The notes under the pieces are model-generated. The model made no database searches and was not told where the DNA came from. It worked only from the letters and a program-made list of their open reading frames with translations. A DNA stretch of 64,000 bases, taken from the NCBI GenBank assembly GCA_934747805.1, contig CAKVHC010000003.1, forward strand, positions 1 through 64,000, read 5' to 3'. The stretch is from an uncultured Clostridia bacterium (lineage in GTDB: Bacteria; Bacillota; Clostridia; Christensenellales; UBA1242). Shown here piece after piece: positions 60,961 to 64,000 of the stretch (the first letter of the stretch is position 1; every line of letters begins with the position of its first letter). The position numbers and the translations under genes were made by a program.

Positions 60961-61662
60961 TTATGGATTAATCCCATTTATTATGGCAGTCTCTCGAATT
61001 ATTTGTAAGGCTTTTACTTCTATGCGAGAAATATAACTACGGCTAATGTTTAATCTTTTCGCCACTTCACGTTGCGGCAATGGTGGTTTGCCCGTCAAAC
61101 CATATCTTAGGTTGATGATTATCTGTTCACGCTCGCTTAGTTTTTCGTTAATTATTTTTTTTATATCTTTCATCAAACATTTTCGAGAGATTATTTCATC
61201 CACACCCTCTTCGCCGTCTTCCAGTGTGTCACCAAATGTGAGTTCGTTGCCGTCCTTATCGCTTGCCACCACTTCTTCTAGACTTTGAGTTTTTAAATGT
61301 TTTTTGCTCGAACGAAGCAGCATTAAAATCTCATTTTCGATGCATCGGCTGGCATAGGTCGAGAGAGTGACATTTTTATCTGGATTATATGACTTTATTG
61401 CCTTGATTAGCCCAATCGTTCCCACGCCAATAAGGTCGTCGGCTTCACCACAATTATTAAACTTCTTTACCACATGAGCCACCAATCGCAGATTGTGTTC
61501 AATCAACTCGTTGCGTGCATCTTCGTCACCATGCTTAATTTTTTCCACAAGCACATTTTCTTCTTCTTTGGTGAGCGCTCTAGGAAAGTGTGTGGCGTCC
61601 TGCACGTACGCTGAAAAACACATTACTTTTGACAAGAAAACACCCAACGTTTCAAATATCAT
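60961..61662 (-). CDS. sigK: Sporulation sigma factor sigma-K (pro-form)
   Basis: 233 residues, uninterrupted (no skin-like element). 'LIEHNLRLVAHVVKKF', 'DDLIGVGTIGLIKAIKSYN', 'LSTYASRCIENEILMLLR' and 'REVAKRLNISRSYISRIEVKALQII' match sigma-K closely. The N-terminus 'GVFLSKVMCFSAYVQDATHF' aligns with the pro-sequence and SpoIVFB cleavage region of Bacillus pro-sigma-K (VSYVKNNAF). It directs late mother-cell transcription. AGGAG precedes the ATG. 'CATATACA' at 61686-61679 could be a sigma-E-type -10. The 60733-60960 spacer is A+T-rich with nothing else clear. Confidence 0.93.
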   Translation of the reverse strand: MIFETLGVFLSKVMCFSAYVQDATHFPRALTKEEENVLVEKIKHGDEDARNELIEHNLRLVAHVVKKFNNCGEADDLIGVGTIGLIKAIKSYNPDKNVTLSTYASRCIENEILMLLRSSKKHLKTQSLEEVVASDKDGNELTFGDTLEDGEEGVDEIISRKCLMKDIKKIINEKLSEREQIIINLRYGLTGKPPLPQREVAKRLNISRSYISRIEVKALQIIRETAIINGINP

Positions 61663-61740
61663 ACCTTGCTCCTATCTTTGTATATGTCAAAATCTGTCGC
61701 ATTTTGCCTGTCCGAAAAAAAATAATGTGTTTTAGATTGA

Positions 61741-61769
61741 TTGATATTTGAATAAAATTCTGCTAAAAT
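61741..61769 (+). promoter_or_regulatory. Promoter seven bases before lepA (leaderless type)
   Basis: TTGATA (61741-61746), 17-bp spacer, TAAAAT (61764-61769), then seven bases to the ATG at 61777; no Shine-Dalgarno. Confidence 0.72.
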
Positions 61770-61776
61770 AATGATT

Positions 61777-63573
61777 ATGAATAGACTAGATTATGTACGC
61801 AATTTTTGCATTGTTGCACACATAGATCATGGCAAAAGCACGCTTGCAGATCGACTGATAGAAGTCACCAACACGGTTGCCAAACGAGATATGAGTGCTC
61901 AACTTTTGGATAGCATGGACATTGAACAAGAGCGAGGCATCACGATCAAACTTGCTCCGACCACAATGAAATATAACTATAAGGGTCACGAATATACGCT
62001 CAACCTTATCGACACTCCAGGACACGTTGACTTTTCGTATGAAGTGAGCCGTTCTTTGCTTGCATGCGAGGGAGCAATTGTTTTGGTGGATGCCACACAA
62101 GGAGTGCAGGCTCAGACATTGGCAAATGTGTATCTAGCGCTGGATGCCAATCTCGAAATTGTGCCTGTTATCAACAAGATTGACCTTGCCAGTGCCGACG
62201 TTGAGGGCTGTAGAGAAGAGATTGAAAATGTAATCGGCTTGGATGCCAGCGATGCTCCAGCTATCAGTGCCAAGAACGGCATAAATATCGAATCCGTTTT
62301 GCAACAAGTGATTGAAAAAGTGCCAGCACCGAAAGGCGACGACAACGCACCACTCAAAGCACTCATTTTTGACAGTTATTACGACAGTTACAAAGGTGCT
62401 GTCAGCATGGTGCGTGTGGTGGACGGACAGGTCAAAGTGGGCGACAAGATTTTGTTTATGAGTTCGGGCAAGACGTTTGACGTCACCGAAGTGGGCATTT
62501 TCACCCCACGCCCAGTAGAAAAAGATATTTTGCAGACAGGCGACGTAGGTTATATCTGTGGGTCTATCAAGACGGTCTGCGATACACGTGTTGGTGACAC
62601 AATCACCAGTGCATCAAACCCAACCAAACATGCATTGCCAGGCTTTAAACAAGCGGTCAGCGTTGTATTTTGTGGCATCTTCCCACTCGACGGTGACAAA
62701 TATGCCGACTTGAAAGACGCTCTCGAAAAACTCAAACTTAACGATGCTTCTATCAACTATGTGCCAGAAACTAGTGGAGCACTCGGCTCAGGCTTCCGTG
62801 TGGGCTTTTTGGGTCTGTTGCATATGGAAATCATTACGGAACGCCTAGAACGAGAATTCAATTTAGATATCATCACCACCGCACCAAGCGTCGAATATAA
62901 GGTCATAGACAAGGCGGGACAAGAATTGATGATTTCCAACCCAACCATGCTTCCAAGTCCAACCAGCATTGAGCGAATGGAAGAACCTATGGTGAAAATG
63001 GAAATAATTACGCCAAGCGAATACATCGGCAACGTAATGGACATTGCTCAAGATCGACGTGGCGAGTTTAAGGATATGCAATACTTGGACACCAAGCGTG
63101 CTAAACTTACCTATATAATGCCGCTTAATGAAATCGTTTTCGATTTTTTCGACAAAATTAAGTCCAGCAGCAAAGGTTATGCCAGCATTGACTATACTTT
63201 TGATAGTTACAAGCCAAGCGAGCTTACTAAGGTGGATATCTTATTAAACGGCGAGAAATGTGATGCATTGTCTTTCATTTCACACAAAGACAAAGCTTAC
63301 GGACGTGGCAAGGCAATGTGCGAGAAACTCAAAGACGTCATCCCACGTCAAATGTTTGAAATCCCAATCCAAGCCGTCATTGGTGCAAAGGTTATTGCTC
63401 GTGAGACGGTCAAAGCTCTCAGAAAAGACGTTTTAGCTAAGTGTTATGGCGGAGATATTACTAGAAAGCGTAAACTTTTGGAAAAACAAAAAGAAGGCAA
63501 AAAAAGAATGCGAAGATTAGGCTCAGTTGACTTGCCAAGCGAAGCATTTATTAGTATATTAAAATTAGACTAG
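61777..63573 (+). CDS. lepA: Elongation factor 4 (LepA), ribosome back-translocase GTPase
   Basis: 598 residues. GTPase motifs are '[15 protein letters not shown]' (14-28), the switch I region '[16 protein letters not shown]', '[10 protein letters not shown]' and 'NKIDLAS'. The LepA-specific C-terminal '[31 protein letters not shown]' (key: IPRQ.FEI.IQA..G.K..ARE) and '[18 protein letters not shown]' are present. Start ATG 61777 fits the family alignment; the ATG at 61771 would lie before the predicted transcript. It is followed nine bases later by hemW, as in many Firmicutes. Confidence 0.97.
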   Translation: MNRLDYVRNFCIVAHIDHGKSTLADRLIEVTNTVAKRDMSAQLLDSMDIEQERGITIKLAPTTMKYNYKGHEYTLNLIDTPGHVDFSYEVSRSLLACEGAIVLVDATQGVQAQTLANVYLALDANLEIVPVINKIDLASADVEGCREEIENVIGLDASDAPAISAKNGINIESVLQQVIEKVPAPKGDDNAPLKALIFDSYYDSYKGAVSMVRVVDGQVKVGDKILFMSSGKTFDVTEVGIFTPRPVEKDILQTGDVGYICGSIKTVCDTRVGDTITSASNPTKHALPGFKQAVSVVFCGIFPLDGDKYADLKDALEKLKLNDASINYVPETSGALGSGFRVGFLGLLHMEIITERLEREFNLDIITTAPSVEYKVIDKAGQELMISNPTMLPSPTSIERMEEPMVKMEIITPSEYIGNVMDIAQDRRGEFKDMQYLDTKRAKLTYIMPLNEIVFDFFDKIKSSSKGYASIDYTFDSYKPSELTKVDILLNGEKCDALSFISHKDKAYGRGKAMCEKLKDVIPRQMFEIPIQAVIGAKVIARETVKALRKDVLAKCYGGDITRKRKLLEKQKEGKKRMRRLGSVDLPSEAFISILKLD

Positions 63574-63582
63574 GTGAAGAAT

Positions 63583-64000
63583 ATGGAAAAAGAGAAAGAA
63601 AAAATTGGTTTGTACGTGCATATACCTTTTTGTAGCAAAAAGTGTGACTATTGCGACTTTATTTCATACGCCACAGACGAAAGCGCACAGAAAGAGTACC
63701 TCGAGCATCTAAAGATTGAGATGGCGATGCTCAAATACAAACTTATGGACAAGGTCGTAGACAGCATCTATATTGGCGGCGGCACACCAAGTTTTGTGTT
63801 TGACGGATTTATTATAATGTTGATGCACGACATATATAGCAATTTTGACATTGCAGACAATGCGGAAGTGACGATTGAGATTAACCCAAACTCTATCACC
63901 GAGCAAAAGTTGATAGAATATCATCTGTCAGGCATCAATCGACTCAGTTTGGGCATTCAGTGTCTAAACGAAGAGGTGCTTAGACAGGTCGGCCGCATTC
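63583..64000 (+). CDS. hemW: HemW-like radical SAM protein, 3' truncated by window end
   Basis: 139 residues visible. 'IGLYVHIPFCSKKCDYCDFISY' contains the radical SAM CxxxCxxC (Cys residues of CSKKCDYC); 'SIYIGGGTPS' and 'INRLSLGIQCLNEEVLRQVGR' are characteristic of HemW/HemN-like proteins. HemW is now seen as a heme chaperone rather than a coproporphyrinogen dehydrogenase. AGGTGA precedes the ATG. The lepA-hemW order is conserved in Bacillus and usually leads to hrcA-grpE-dnaK, beyond this window. Confidence 0.93.
   Translation, partial: MEKEKEKIGLYVHIPFCSKKCDYCDFISYATDESAQKEYLEHLKIEMAMLKYKLMDKVVDSIYIGGGTPSFVFDGFIIMLMHDIYSNFDIADNAEVTIEINPNSITEQKLIEYHLSGINRLSLGIQCLNEEVLRQVGRI

Overview
The window looks like part of the chromosome of an endospore-forming, low-G+C Clostridia-type Firmicute, probably an uncultured gut lineage. 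The evidence is sporulation genes (pro-sigma-K, SpoIVFA/SpoIVFB, a SpoVB-type flippase, a YlmC/YmxH-like protein, a LysM protein), a large SRP RNA with an Alu domain, an L27 N-terminal extension paired with its Prp protease, frequent AAGGAG/GGAGG ribosome-binding sites and very A+T-rich spacers. The standard genetic code fits. I saw no insertion sequence, prophage or CRISPR array.

Layout. 1-9 kb: truncated hypothetical gene, ZIP transporter, oligoendopeptidase F, two small membrane proteins and uvrBA. 9-16 kb: DUF4363/DUF421 pair, SpoVB-like flippase, LysM protein, a very large surface protein with a cytoplasmic coiled coil, and two half-size TSUP permease genes. 16-26 kb: SPOR protein, groESL without CIRCE, small membrane and zinc-ribbon proteins, a thioesterase-phosphoketolase operon and fhs. 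26-36 kb is accessory in character: tRNA-Ser(CGA) with its 3' end duplicated 150 bp downstream, histidine phosphatase, two multipass membrane proteins, M20 peptidase preceded by a candidate leader-peptide RNA, a metallo-beta-lactamase pair, a putative zincin, XRE and PAP2-like proteins, GNAT, and a gene with an apparent non-AUG start. 36-44 kb: cadC-cadA with a double operator, YfhO-like protein, TetR, YgjP-like protease, and a PIN protein with a 59-residue partner that resembles a toxin-antitoxin module. 44-51 kb: YlmC-like protein, nrdR, an ABC-F ATPase, three XRE genes, an RlmA-like methyltransferase, SRP RNA, a CBS protein, an RNA methyltransferase, a pseudouridine synthase and a ferredoxin. 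51-64 kb: degenerate Ppx/GppA-like and MreB-like genes, minD-minE, spoIVFA-spoIVFB, rplU-prp-rpmA, three divergent tandem sigma factors, sigK, lepA and the start of hemW.

The last block follows the Bacillus order mreB-(mreCD-minC)-minD-spoIVFA-spoIVFB-rplU-prp-rpmA, but mreC, mreD and minC are missing and minE is present. The pro-sigma-K gene lies within 5 kb of its expected processing protease. The most unusual features are the three sigma-K-like paralogues sharing a C-terminal '(S/T)(A/S)EN' tail, several genes whose -10 box sits 6-10 nt before the start codon (candidate leaderless mRNAs), the PIN/59-residue module, and the minus-strand leader RNA at 29.8-30.06 kb. All functions are inferred from sequence reading alone; no database search was run.
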